Below the pieces are notes generated by a model. It searched no databases. It was not told where the DNA came from and worked only from the letters and a program-made list of their open reading frames with translations. Below, piece after piece: positions 49,051-57,727 of a DNA stretch of 64,000 nt. Within the stretch, counting starts at the first letter, position 1, and each line of letters begins with the position of its first letter. This stretch comes from an uncultured Clostridia bacterium (GTDB taxonomy: Bacteria > Bacillota > Clostridia > Christensenellales > Aristaeellaceae): NCBI GenBank assembly GCA_934663595.1, contig CAKUKM010000003.1, positions 62,001-126,000 of the forward strand, written 5' to 3'. The position numbers were made by a program, and so were the translations under genes.

Positions 49051-49580
49051 AGCTGCGGCTTGAAAGAACGCTGACCGGGCGCATTCTGGATATTGGCGGC
49101 GGCGGCGAATGCGTGATGGGTCGGCTGTACGGCGCGCGCGTTACGGCCATCGATCATTCCCGCGAGGAGCTGGACGAGGCTCCGAACGTTTGCGAAAAGC
49201 GATTGATGGATGCGGAAGCGCTGGATTTTGGTGATTGCACCTTCGAAAACGCGACGTTTTTTTATACATTGATGTACATGCCGCGCGATACGCAGGCGCG
49301 CGCGATTGCGGAGGCGACGCGCGTGCTGAAGCCGGGCGGGCGATTGGCGATCTGGGATTGCGAAATCGAGCGCGCGTTTCCGGAACCGCACCTCGCGGAG
49401 CTCGAGCTGGACATCGCGGGCGAGCGGCTGAATGTGACCTACGGGATCATCGATCCGGATGCGCGCCAGTGCGCGGACACGTTTGTCCGGCTGTGCGGCG
49501 AGCAATCGCTAATCGAACGCGCGCGCAAGCAGTGCGACGCCCATTTTGCGCTCGAGTTTGTGAAACCGGGGGAGCGGTGA
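49047..49580 (+). CDS. Class I SAM-dependent methyltransferase
   Basis: The 177-aa protein carries the glycine-rich SAM motif ILDIGGGGECVMGRLYGARVTAIDHSREEL (residues about 11-40) and ARVLKPGGRLAIWDCE, a typical methyltransferase strand 5. It is short and lacks a clear substrate domain. The ATG at 49047 overlaps the stop of the sigma-like gene (ATGA), so the two are co-translated and may act in one process. The substrate is unknown. Confidence 0.85.
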   Translation: MKLRLERTLTGRILDIGGGGECVMGRLYGARVTAIDHSREELDEAPNVCEKRLMDAEALDFGDCTFENATFFYTLMYMPRDTQARAIAEATRVLKPGGRLAIWDCEIERAFPEPHLAELELDIAGERLNVTYGIIDPDARQCADTFVRLCGEQSLIERARKQCDAHFALEFVKPGER

Positions 49581-49581
49581 A

Positions 49582-50676
49582 ATGCGTCGGTTCGATTACT
49601 TTCTTTATGGCGATTGCCCGGTAAGAATTTGCGCGGACAATCCGCGCGCATGGTTTGATGCGGAGACGGACGCGATTCTGACGGAAATCGTGAAATCAGA
49701 GCCGGGAAAATGCGATTGCGGCGCGGTTGAAGTGCGCTTTTCGACGGAAAGAATCGAAAACCTGATTCGAATTGGGCTTTTGCGGCGGGAAAATGGCGCG
49801 CTGTGGCTCGATTCTCCGGTTTTGTTGGAGGAGGACGTTGCTGCGATTGAGAAAGGAATGTCCGCGCGTGTTGCGCGCATGGCGCAGTCCGTTTTGAACG
49901 GCCGTTCGGCATTTGAAAAAGCGGTGAAAACGCTGCAAAACGGCTTTTCTGTCGAGAGAAATCTCTATCATTTGCTGTGCGCGGCGACCTTTGACGGGCA
50001 GTTTTTCGATCTGCTTTCCGAACGCGGCGTGGTTTCGACTTCGCGCATGCATGAATCGGGCTTGGATTATTTGATTATCGTCTATGAAAAATCGACCGAA
50101 TTGGAGCGCTTTTCGCGCAAGCTGCTCTGTTCTTATAATCGCATGACCGATGGAGTGCGAGCGCTCCAGTCATTCGGCGATTCTGACGGCGATCGAATGG
50201 ATTTTTATCGATTTAACAGTCTTAGAGCTTCGAAAAGATTGACGGATTCTGCGATTTTGCGTGCATGGAACGAGCTTCCGGAGCAGGATTTCGCAAAAAA
50301 AATGCTCGATGCGGCGGAGAGCCTGGCGAATTTTGGCGAATGTGATTCGAAGCGCGAATGGTTGCTGGAGCAATTCGAGTATGCGTCGGGCGGCAAACTG
50401 GCTGTGCCGGTATATCGAAGCGCCGATTTAGCGTGCGTTGCAGAGCTGACTGCTTTGTCAGATGAATGCTTATACGATCAAATGAGCTCGGCGATTTCGG
50501 AGAAAACGGGGCTGATTTGTGCGGCACACGGCGTTGGGACGGGAGAAATCGCGAATGAAATGTATCATATTGCGTTTGGAATGCTCAATGAGCGCCTGAT
50601 CGAGAGCGGTTTTGCCGAAAAACCTCGCGAATATCCGGGCGAAGGCAGGTATTTGAAATCGATCGAGCTGAAATAG
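49582..50676 (+). CDS. Hypothetical protein, 364 aa
   Basis: I do not recognise this family. The N-terminal 90 residues suggest a winged-helix or sensor fold (IENLIRIGLLRRENGALWLDSPVLLEEDVAAIEKG). The rest is alpha-helical, with a Cys-containing LLCAATFDGQFFDLLSERGVVSTSRMHESGLDYLIIVYEKSTELERFSRKLLCSYN segment. It starts 1 nt after the methyltransferase stop and is probably in the same transcript. Its codons are visibly more A/T-rich at third positions than those of neighbours, which hints at relaxed selection or different origin. A long hairpin follows the stop. Confidence 0.65.
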   Translation: MRRFDYFLYGDCPVRICADNPRAWFDAETDAILTEIVKSEPGKCDCGAVEVRFSTERIENLIRIGLLRRENGALWLDSPVLLEEDVAAIEKGMSARVARMAQSVLNGRSAFEKAVKTLQNGFSVERNLYHLLCAATFDGQFFDLLSERGVVSTSRMHESGLDYLIIVYEKSTELERFSRKLLCSYNRMTDGVRALQSFGDSDGDRMDFYRFNSLRASKRLTDSAILRAWNELPEQDFAKKMLDAAESLANFGECDSKREWLLEQFEYASGGKLAVPVYRSADLACVAELTALSDECLYDQMSSAISEKTGLICAAHGVGTGEIANEMYHIAFGMLNERLIESGFAEKPREYPGEGRYLKSIELK

Positions 50677-50677
50677 T

Positions 50678-50726
50678 CTGTCCCGCCTGTGCGCGTCGCC
50701 CGTTTGAGCGCCGCGAGGCGGGACAG
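50678..50726 (+). other. Long hairpin after the 364-aa gene
   Basis: 11-bp perfect stem CTGTCCCGCCT / AGGCGGGACAG (50678-50688 / 50716-50726) enclosing a 27-nt GC-rich loop. There is no T-run, so it may be a weak terminator or a leader structure of the GNAT gene. Confidence 0.5.
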
Positions 50727-50756
50727 TGATCTATGTAAAGAAGGAGGAGGCCTTCG

Positions 50757-50824
50757 ATGTTTGTATTATACAGGAGAGATATGAACTCGTGATGAACCGG
50801 CTGAGAACGATTTTGAAAAGGTGA
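50757..50824 (+). CDS. Two tiny overlapping leader ORFs
   Basis: AAGGAGGAGG lies 6 nt before an ATG opening an 11-codon ORF (MFVLYRRDMNS, 50757-50792). Its TGA overlaps the ATG of a 10-codon ORF (MNRLRTILKR, 50792-50824), which ends 12 nt before the GNAT start and close to its GGGGGAG. Strong ribosome sites and the TGATG junction suggest translational leader peptides, or remains of a decayed gene. Function unproven. Confidence 0.3.
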
Positions 50825-50836
50825 GGGGGAGAAGAA

Positions 50837-51355
50837 ATGGAGATTCGCAGGCTCGATCTCGAGCAATATCGCGGAAAAAAGCTGCGGTTTGAGTATCAAA
50901 CGCCCGGCTATTGGGAGCTGATTGCGGAAAAACGCGCGTTTCGATTCGAATACAGGGCGTTTCCGCAGCCGAAGGAGCACATGTTTGAGGATGTACTGCT
51001 GCAGGAATGGCTGGAAAAGCCCGTGCTGTTCGGCGCGTTTGAAGGCGGCGAGCTCGCGGGGCTGATTGAGGGCAGCATCGAAAGCTGGAACAATCGCTTT
51101 CGCATTTCCAATCTCCTGGTGGACAGCAAATACCGGAAACGGGGAATCGGCGCGGCGCTGATGGCGCGCATGCTCGAGGAAGCGGCTGCGCAGCGTGCGC
51201 GAATGGCGGTGCTGGAGGTGCAATCCTGCAACGTCCCGGCGATGCATCTGTACGAAAGGAGCGGATTCCAGATCATCGGATTCGACATGTTTAGCTACAG
51301 CAACGAGGATCTCGAGAACCACGAAATGCGCATCGAGATGGGCAAAAAGCTGTGA
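50837..51355 (+). CDS. GNAT-family N-acetyltransferase
   Basis: The 172-aa protein has the acetyl-CoA site in LVDSKYRKRGIGAALMARMLEEAAAQRARMAVLEVQSCNVPAMHLYERSGFQIIGFDMFSYSN, the A motif RxxGIG and B motif of GNAT enzymes. The substrate is unknown. GGGGGAG is before the ATG. It is convergent with trxA across a strong bidirectional terminator. Confidence 0.9.
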   Translation: MEIRRLDLEQYRGKKLRFEYQTPGYWELIAEKRAFRFEYRAFPQPKEHMFEDVLLQEWLEKPVLFGAFEGGELAGLIEGSIESWNNRFRISNLLVDSKYRKRGIGAALMARMLEEAAAQRARMAVLEVQSCNVPAMHLYERSGFQIIGFDMFSYSNEDLENHEMRIEMGKKL

Positions 51356-51424
51356 AAAAAAGACTCCCTTCCGGCGAAGCGGCGGTTTGGTTCGCCGTCG
51401 CGCCGGAAGGGAGTTCGTTTTTGT
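51356..51424. terminator. Bidirectional terminator between GNAT and trxA
   Basis: 14-bp perfect stem (51363-51376 / 51401-51414) with a further inner stem. T-rich tails exist on both strands (TTCGTTTTTGTTT on plus; a run of T on minus opposite 51355-51361). Confidence 0.9.
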
Positions 51425-51733
51425 TTAGCCGATGAATTCCTCAATGGATTCCTTCGGACGATAGCCGACCAGCGTGCCCATCGCCTGACCACCGTCGAAC
51501 AGCATCAGCGTCGGAATGCTGGCGATGTGGTATTTCATCGCGAGATCGTATTGCTCGTCGATATTCACCTTGCCAACCTTGATATCCGCGCGTTCCTCGG
51601 CGATTTCCGCGACGATCGGCGCGAGCATTTTGCACGGGCCGCACCACGTCGCCCAGAAGTCGACCAGCACGGGCTTATCGGATTTGAGCACTTCCTGCTC
51701 GAAATTCTCCTGCGTAAGCGTAATTTCTGCCAT
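51425..51733 (-). CDS. trxA: Thioredoxin
   Basis: The 102-aa protein is a standard thioredoxin: VLVDFWATWCGPCKMLAPIVAEIAEER with the WCGPC redox site, the YHIASIPTLMLFDGG cis-Pro loop and GYRPKESIEEFI. It reduces disulfides of ribonucleotide reductase and other proteins. GGAG precedes the ATG. It is minus strand, last before the shared terminator; a 65-bp gap separates it from the NUDIX gene. Confidence 0.97.
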   Translation of the reverse strand: MAEITLTQENFEQEVLKSDKPVLVDFWATWCGPCKMLAPIVAEIAEERADIKVGKVNIDEQYDLAMKYHIASIPTLMLFDGGQAMGTLVGYRPKESIEEFIG

Positions 51734-51798
51734 AATTAAGCTCCTTTCGCTTCTTTGTATCTATTTTGACGCGCGCGTTTCGAAAAAATGCGCGCGGG

Positions 51799-52278
51799 TC
51801 AATCGTAATTCGTGAGCATTTGAACCGAATCCGGCAAATGCCGAACGGCCGTTTTCAGAAAGCGCGGCTGGAAATTCGCGGTCTCCAGCGCGTCGAAGGT
51901 CAGCCATTCAAAGCGCATGCGCTGATTTCCGCCCTCGAGATACTCGAAGGAATCGCCGCGCGCGAGCAAATCCGTTTTCGAAAAGTCGATCAGATAGTAA
52001 AAACACAGCTCGTGATACCGCTTTCCGCTGGCCTGCTCGGTAAAAAACGCCTGATTTATCCAAAGCGGGCGCTCAATTTGCGCGTCAATCCCCAATTCCT
52101 CGCGCAATTCGCGCAAAACGGCAGCCTCCGCAGTTTCTCCGGCATGCACGCGTCCGCCGGGCAGATACGCGTACGCGCAGAAATCATCGCGCAGCACAAG
52201 CAAACGCCCCTCGCAGACGAGAATCGCCGCGGCGCGATAGTTGAAGCGCAGGCCGTCTGCGGAAAATGTAATGTCCAT
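51799..52278 (-). CDS. NUDIX hydrolase
   Basis: The 159-aa protein has a complete NUDIX box, GGRVHAGETAEAAVLRELREELGI (GX5EX7REUXEEXGU, all key residues), about residues 42-65. The N-terminus FNYRAAAILVCEGRLLVLRDD and the later YLIDFSKTDLL resemble the house-cleaning NUDIX enzymes of Firmicutes. Substrate unknown. Its ATG directly follows the stop of the folate cyclo-ligase gene (TGAATG), so they are coupled. Confidence 0.92.
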   Translation of the reverse strand: MDITFSADGLRFNYRAAAILVCEGRLLVLRDDFCAYAYLPGGRVHAGETAEAAVLRELREELGIDAQIERPLWINQAFFTEQASGKRYHELCFYYLIDFSKTDLLARGDSFEYLEGGNQRMRFEWLTFDALETANFQPRFLKTAVRHLPDSVQMLTNYD

Positions 52279-52815
52279 TCAGGTATCTGCAATCACGAGA
52301 TCCACCGGGATGTCGTGCGCCTCGGTCTCCAGATGATCGAACATCTGAAAGCCGTAGCACAGCGCGACCAGCGGGTGATTGGGCTCCTTCGCGAGAAATC
52401 GATCGTAAAATCCGCCGCCATAGCCGAGTCTGCGGCCCTCGGGGTCAAAGGCGAGTCCCGGCATCAGCACGAGCGCAGTATCGTCGTCCGCAATCGGCTC
52501 GTCCGCGATCGGCTCGGGAATGCCATATGCGCCGGGCGCGACCTGATCGGGATCGTCCAGCCAGAGAAAGCGCATTTCGTCGCCATAGACCTTCGGCACG
52601 GCGACGCGCTTGCCCTCCTGAATGGCGCGGCGAATCAGCGCGTCCGTGCGCACCTCCTGATTGTAGGAAAGATACGCGTAGATCGAGCGGCAATCGCGAT
52701 AGAATTTGGTTTGCAGAAACTTTTCCGCGAGTCGTTCGCTTGCGCGCTCGATTTCCTCCCGCGTCATCGCGCGCTTCTTTTCGCCGATGGCGCGGCGCAT
52801 TGCTTTTTTGTCCAT
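52279..52815 (-). CDS. 5-formyltetrahydrofolate cyclo-ligase
   Basis: The 178-aa enzyme matches the 5-FTHF cyclo-ligase family: MRRAIGEKKRAMTREEIERASERLAEKFLQT..FYRDCRSIYAYLSYNQEVRTDALIRRAIQEGKRVAVPKV and the ATP/folate-site VLMPGLAFDPEGRRLGYGGGFYDRFLA. It converts 5-formyl-THF to 5,10-methenyl-THF using ATP, a salvage step of one-carbon metabolism. A GAGGAAC site precedes the ATG. It is downstream of acsB on the same strand but past a terminator. Placing a one-carbon gene beside the CODH/ACS genes may be functional. Confidence 0.94.
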   Translation of the reverse strand: MDKKAMRRAIGEKKRAMTREEIERASERLAEKFLQTKFYRDCRSIYAYLSYNQEVRTDALIRRAIQEGKRVAVPKVYGDEMRFLWLDDPDQVAPGAYGIPEPIADEPIADDDTALVLMPGLAFDPEGRRLGYGGGFYDRFLAKEPNHPLVALCYGFQMFDHLETEAHDIPVDLVIADT

Positions 52816-52831
52816 TACTGTTCCTCATCAG

Positions 52832-52863
52832 AAAGATTGGGGAGAGGTTGCGCCTCTCCCCAA
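52832..52863 (-). terminator. acsB terminator
   Basis: Minus strand 11-bp perfect stem TTGGGGAGAGG / CCTCTCCCCAA (52837-52847 / 52853-52863) followed by TCTTTCT. Confidence 0.8.
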
Positions 52864-52873
52864 CAAATTTGAA

Positions 52874-55006
52874 TTACATCAGAGGCTCCATGCCGAGAAC
52901 CGGATGGCCAACCTCGGTCAGGTAGTTGAGCAGCTCCTCGGGATCCTCGGTGCAGATCGTCTCGTCGGCGATCATGTCGGAGAAGTTCTCGATGCCGTAC
53001 AGCTCCTGCGCGGACTCGTTGAGCTTGTCCTTGATCTGCTCCTTCAGCGCCTTCGGCAGCCAGACGATGCGGCCCAGACCGCCCTCGGCCTTCAGGAACT
53101 TCTTGGAGGTGATGAAGTGCTTGCCGTGGCCCATGAAGCCCGGGGTCTGCACGCCGCCGCCGGTCATGGAGGCCAGCTCGGAGAAGCTCATGCCCATGGG
53201 GGTCATGCCCACGTGCTCGCGGTTGACGATGACCACGCCGTTGGACAGGGGCTCGATGCCGCAGATGCACTCGAAGCAGCCGCAGGAGGTCATCGGGTCT
53301 TCCATGATGGAGTACAGCGTGACCTGCTCCAGCGCGCCGTGCGAATACTGCTGCACCGCTTCGTTGACGTCCTCGTAACGGCCGGTGCGCTCGTCGATCA
53401 GGCGGGTCTTGGGAACGATCTGGCAGGGGCCCTGCGGATCGAGCTCGTTGGTCGCCTTGGCGTCCAGCCAGGAAACCGCGCCGCACAGACCGAGGCGCTC
53501 GGGGGTGACGATGCAGACGTGCGACGGCGAGAAGGCCTGGCACAGAATGCAGGTGTAGAACACGTCGACGGATTCGTCGGTCATGCTCTTCAGGCGCTCG
53601 TCGCGATGGTCGAACGTCGCGTTCGCTTCCATGCGCAGCTCGTGCACCTTTTCGGGATCGGTGTAAATCTTAACCTGGCACTTGTCGACGACGGTATCGT
53701 ACTCGCTCTTGATCTTCGCGTACAAAACCTCGCCCAGGTGCCTGGCGCGGAAGCCCGCGTCGAACGCCGCGTTGCTGACGCGGATGCGGATCATGTCGCG
53801 CTGGCCGGTATGCATAACGCCTTCGATGCAGTTCAGGAAGCTGTGGAACTTACGCTCGAACACGCCTTCGAAGTCGGTCTGCATGGTCTTGCCGGCAACC
53901 TCGACGATGTAGGCGATCGGGATCTTTGCGCCAACCTCGAACGCGTCGAAATCCGGGCCCTCGAGCGTGATCAGGTGATCCTCGATCTCGTGGGGCTCCT
54001 TGGTGCGAACCAGCTCGACGCAGTCCACGCGGGAGCCGTCCATTTCGATGCGCATGTCCTTCTTGCGGATGATTTCGCCTTCATACGCAGAGGAGAACGC
54101 GACGGGGATATCGATGTTCGTAACCTTGATCTTGATGCCGCGCGCTTCGAGCGAGGTCTCGATCCAGTCCTTAGTGTCGGTATTGATGATCAGGGACTTC
54201 GGAACCGCCCACATGTCGTCGGTATCGTTGGTGATGACCGGGAAGCCCATCTTGATCGCGCCCGCGCCGCAGGCCACGGTGATGTCGTTGACCGGCGCAT
54301 AGGCGTTGACGAACGCGAAAATGCGGTCGAAGGTATAGCGATGGAACGCATTTGCATCGCCCGGCTCGGTCGCGCCGAAGATCATCGTCGCGCGGGTAAC
54401 GAGCGAAATGACGTGGCCGACGGACCAGATGTCCGCGCCAACCGGCACGCAGCGCACGCCGAAGCCGGTGTTCATGCCGGCGGAGTGTACCTGATCGATG
54501 ATGCCGCCGATCATGAATACGAAGATACCGCGGGACTGATAGCCCTTGACGGTCTCCACTGCTTCTTCAACGCTCGGCGCGGGGCCGATCATGACGACGA
54601 AGCCCGGGATGTCGCGCGTAACCAGCGGAACGCCCAGCTCGCGCACCTCGGCGTCGGAGAAATGGCCGTGATACTGCGTTCCCTCATAGGGGGTGGGGGT
54701 GCGGGCGTACTTGCACGCTTCGATGACCTCCGCGCAGCACGCGGTGGCGATACCGGAATCGAAGATCGACTTCGTGCGGTATTCGCGGCCCATCATATTG
54801 CGCAGCTCGCCGAGCGCTTCCTTCAGCTCGCCCAGCTTCGTGACCTTCTTGCCCAGATAGGCGTAAATGCACGCGAGGAAGTAAGCGGTGTCGGGCATGG
54901 TCATGGGGGCGTCCTCGCCCAGCTCGGCGATGACGGCGTTCAGCTCGGTTTCCGCCTTGAAGTACATTTCGTCGGAACCGCGGAATACTCTATCAAACAA
55001 TCCCAT
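52874..55006 (-). CDS. acsB: Acetyl-CoA synthase catalytic subunit (CODH/ACS beta)
   Basis: The 710-aa protein contains the A-cluster ligands with exact spacing. Cys 486, 489, 498 and 508 (CILCQAF..HVCIV..LCGAVSW) bind the [4Fe-4S] cubane, and C575-G-C577 (TSCGCFECI) binds the two nickel atoms. This matches Moorella ACS Cys 506/509/518/528 and 595/597 with a 20-residue shorter N-terminus. It condenses a methyl group from the corrinoid protein, CO and CoA into acetyl-CoA. The sequence looks intact and functional. It is third in cooS-cooC-acsB with 24 nt after cooC, followed by a terminator. No corrinoid-protein (acsC/acsD) or acsE gene follows. Confidence 0.96.
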   Translation of the reverse strand: MGLFDRVFRGSDEMYFKAETELNAVIAELGEDAPMTMPDTAYFLACIYAYLGKKVTKLGELKEALGELRNMMGREYRTKSIFDSGIATACCAEVIEACKYARTPTPYEGTQYHGHFSDAEVRELGVPLVTRDIPGFVVMIGPAPSVEEAVETVKGYQSRGIFVFMIGGIIDQVHSAGMNTGFGVRCVPVGADIWSVGHVISLVTRATMIFGATEPGDANAFHRYTFDRIFAFVNAYAPVNDITVACGAGAIKMGFPVITNDTDDMWAVPKSLIINTDTKDWIETSLEARGIKIKVTNIDIPVAFSSAYEGEIIRKKDMRIEMDGSRVDCVELVRTKEPHEIEDHLITLEGPDFDAFEVGAKIPIAYIVEVAGKTMQTDFEGVFERKFHSFLNCIEGVMHTGQRDMIRIRVSNAAFDAGFRARHLGEVLYAKIKSEYDTVVDKCQVKIYTDPEKVHELRMEANATFDHRDERLKSMTDESVDVFYTCILCQAFSPSHVCIVTPERLGLCGAVSWLDAKATNELDPQGPCQIVPKTRLIDERTGRYEDVNEAVQQYSHGALEQVTLYSIMEDPMTSCGCFECICGIEPLSNGVVIVNREHVGMTPMGMSFSELASMTGGGVQTPGFMGHGKHFITSKKFLKAEGGLGRIVWLPKALKEQIKDKLNESAQELYGIENFSDMIADETICTEDPEELLNYLTEVGHPVLGMEPLM

Positions 55007-55030
55007 CTATGTTCCCATTCCTTTCATGAT

Positions 55031-55801
55031 TCATTCTTTTTCGTTGTCCATGCGCGCCTTGATTGCCCGGATCTCTTCCACCGCCGAGGGGCTGATGTCG
55101 TAGGGCGACATGCCGCGTCGGTCGGCGTCGATTACGTCGGGGTTATAGTGGATAAAGCCCAGCAGCGCGTCCTCGGGGATGCGGCTCTTTAAGAACTCCT
55201 CGTCCTTTTCATCGCGCACCTTGTTGGCGACGACGCGGACGCGGGTGATGCCCAGATCCTTCGCGAGGGACTTGACCTTTTCATAGGTCTGAATGCTGCG
55301 CGCGCCCGGCTCGATGACCACGATGAACTGATCCATCATGCTCGCCGTGCCGCGGCCGAGATGCTCGAGACCGGCCTCCATGTCCATGATCACCACGTCG
55401 TCCTTGCGGAAGACGAGGCTGGACAGGATCGCCTTGAGCATTACGTGCTCGGGGCATACGCAGCCGGAGCCGCCGGTTTCCACCGTGCCCATGACCAGCA
55501 GCTTTACGCCGTTGATCTCCTTGGCATAGGCGTCGGGGATATCGCTCACCTGCGGATTCAGCTTGAAGAATTTGTTGGCGGCGTTCGCGCCGGTGCGCTC
55601 CTCCACCAGCTTGCGCATCTTGGAGATGGGCACGATCGAATTGACTTCTTCCTCGGTAAAGCCCAGCGCCAGACCCAGATTCGCGTCCGGATCGACGTCT
55701 GCGGCGAGTACGGTGCGCCCTTCGTCGGCATACAGCCTTGCGAGGACGGAGGAGAGGGTGGTTTTTCCGACGCCGCCCTTTCCGGTGATGGCTACTTTCA
55801 T
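55031..55801 (-). CDS. cooC: CooC-type nickel-insertion ATPase
   Basis: The 256-aa protein has the deviant Walker A KGGVGKTTLSSVLARLYA, MinD/ParA-like AADVDPDANLGLALGF, the metal-binding CxC in GSGCVCPEHVML, and VIMDMEAGLEHLGRGTA. This is the CooC/AcsF family, which inserts nickel into CODH or ACS active sites. It sits between cooS and acsB and may mature either. A single CooC-like gene in the cluster would suffice for both. Confidence 0.93.
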   Translation of the reverse strand: MKVAITGKGGVGKTTLSSVLARLYADEGRTVLAADVDPDANLGLALGFTEEEVNSIVPISKMRKLVEERTGANAANKFFKLNPQVSDIPDAYAKEINGVKLLVMGTVETGGSGCVCPEHVMLKAILSSLVFRKDDVVIMDMEAGLEHLGRGTASMMDQFIVVIEPGARSIQTYEKVKSLAKDLGITRVRVVANKVRDEKDEEFLKSRIPEDALLGFIHYNPDVIDADRRGMSPYDISPSAVEEIRAIKARMDNEKE

Positions 55802-55828
55802 AATTGAATCCCTTTCAGTGTTTGTGGA

Positions 55829-57727
55829 TTAGATGCCCAGCGCGGCGCGCTTCTCTTCGATGCGCTCCATCATCTTGTCGCCCAGCTTTTCAATGTCCAG
55901 CTCGACGGTGTAGTTCGCGCCGACCCAGTCCTTGATGCTGCCCTGCAGGAGGGATACGACGCCGGGGCCGCCCTTGGTGTAGGGATCAACGCCCAGGAAG
56001 GTGTCGATACCGGTGGCGACAACGTAGTTGCCGATGGAGACCGCCTTTTCGGACATGTACTCCGGAGCGCAGCCGACGACCGGAACCTGAGCAATATCGA
56101 TGCCCCAGTCCTTGGCGATGTCGGAAGCGAGAATCATCATTCGGGAAATATCAACGCAGGAGCCCATGTGCAGGATCGGCGGGATGTCGACCAGCTCGCA
56201 AACGCGCTTGAGGCCCTCGCCGCACAGCTCCTTGGCTTCCTTGCTCAGAAGGCCGGCCTTCGCCGCCGCCTGCGCGGAGCAGCCGGAAACGATGACGATG
56301 ATATCGTTTGCAATCAGCTTCTTCATCAGCTCGATATGCGCGGTATCGGGGCGCACCTTCGGGTTGTTGCAGCCGACCATCGCGACGGCACCGCGGAGAA
56401 CGCCGGACTTCACGCACTCGATCAGCGGCTTGGTGGTGCCGATCTCGTCGACGTGGGAGTTCGTAACGCCGTCCAGGCACTTCTTGATCGCCTCGACGGA
56501 ATAGCCGACGGTGGCGTTCGTCTTCAGCTGCGGGATGTTGACCAGCTCGGGCTTTCTGTTCTTGAAGTTGCGAACCGCCATCTCAACGATCTTCTTGGCG
56601 TTTTCGCCCGCGGTTTCCTCGTGGAACTCGATGAAATCGGAATCGGGCATCTGCGCGATCGGGGAGGTGGTGATGAACTTGGTGTGGAAGCACTTCGAGA
56701 GCGGGCCCAGCGCCGGGAAGATGCACTGTACGTCTACGACGATCGCTTCGCACGCGCCGGTGAGAACCACGTTTTCCTGCTGCAGGAAGTTGCCGGCCAT
56801 CGGAATGCCGTGGCGCATGGCGACTTCGTTTGCGGTACAGCAGACGCCGGCGATGTTGATGCCCTTCGCGCCCATTTCCTTGGCCAGAGCGACCATTTCC
56901 GGATCCTGCGCGTAGAGCACGATCATTTCGGACAGCGACGGATCATGGCCGTGGACGATGATGTTGACCATGTCCTTTTCCATAACGCCGATGTTCGCGG
57001 TGGTGTCGACTGGCTTCGGGGTGCCGAACAGGATATCGGACATCTCGGTGCCCATCATCGATCCGCCCCAGCCGTCGGACAGACCGGCACGCAGGGACTG
57101 GCGAATCAGAGCCTCTGGCAGGGAGGAGCAGCCCATATGCGTCATGTGCAGAGACTGAGAAACCTCGCGGTCGATCGCGCGGGGCTCGATGCCTTCGCGA
57201 TGCCAGATCTCCTGGCGGGATTCCGGCGCGCGCTTCAGGAAGCGCTGCACGCCGAAGGGCTTGCCGTATTCCATCAGGCCGGTCTCGGCGACTTCGTGGG
57301 CGATATCATAAATATCTCTGCCCTCGGTCGGAATATCCCATTCCTTCGCGATGCGAAGCAGCTTCTCGGGATCCTTTACCTGATAATTGCCGCCCTCCTT
57401 GGCGAGGTAGAGCGTATGCGCGATGCTGCGGCCGTGGTCGGAGTGGGTCGCGGCGCCGCCGGCGGTAAAGCGCAGGTAGTTGCGCGCGACGATGCCGTCC
57501 GCATCGCAGCCGCAGATGCCGCGCGGGGATTTCGGGGTGATGCGGCAGGGGCCCATCGTGCAGATGCGGCAGCAAATGCCCTCTTCGCCGAATTTGCAAT
57601 GCGGAGTCTGATTTTTCACGCGCTGCTGCCAGGAATCCGCGCCAACTTTTTTGCCGTTTTCAAGCAAAGCGTCGGTTGCCGCTTCCATCTGTTCGATCGT
57701 GATGAAGGTGGTATTCATTTCGCTCAA
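55829..57727 (-). CDS. cooS: Anaerobic Ni-CO dehydrogenase catalytic subunit
   Basis: The 632-aa protein is a Ni-Fe CO dehydrogenase. Near the N-terminus the D-cluster and B-cluster cysteines are C44, C52 / C53, C56, C61, C72 (HCKFGEEGICCRICTMGPCRI..GICGC). Further motifs for the C-cluster include GHDPSLSEMIVLYAQDPE, GVCCTANEV and VSGCSAQAAAKAGLL. It interconverts CO and CO2, passing electrons to ferredoxin. The start is best taken as TTG at 57727 (8 nt after GGAGG, giving SEMNTTFITIEQ); the ATG at 57718 is a close alternative, and the longer open frame upstream is in the leader. First gene of the cluster. Confidence 0.94.
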   Translation of the reverse strand: MSEMNTTFITIEQMEAATDALLENGKKVGADSWQQRVKNQTPHCKFGEEGICCRICTMGPCRITPKSPRGICGCDADGIVARNYLRFTAGGAATHSDHGRSIAHTLYLAKEGGNYQVKDPEKLLRIAKEWDIPTEGRDIYDIAHEVAETGLMEYGKPFGVQRFLKRAPESRQEIWHREGIEPRAIDREVSQSLHMTHMGCSSLPEALIRQSLRAGLSDGWGGSMMGTEMSDILFGTPKPVDTTANIGVMEKDMVNIIVHGHDPSLSEMIVLYAQDPEMVALAKEMGAKGINIAGVCCTANEVAMRHGIPMAGNFLQQENVVLTGACEAIVVDVQCIFPALGPLSKCFHTKFITTSPIAQMPDSDFIEFHEETAGENAKKIVEMAVRNFKNRKPELVNIPQLKTNATVGYSVEAIKKCLDGVTNSHVDEIGTTKPLIECVKSGVLRGAVAMVGCNNPKVRPDTAHIELMKKLIANDIIVIVSGCSAQAAAKAGLLSKEAKELCGEGLKRVCELVDIPPILHMGSCVDISRMMILASDIAKDWGIDIAQVPVVGCAPEYMSEKAVSIGNYVVATGIDTFLGVDPYTKGGPGVVSLLQGSIKDWVGANYTVELDIEKLGDKMMERIEEKRAALGI

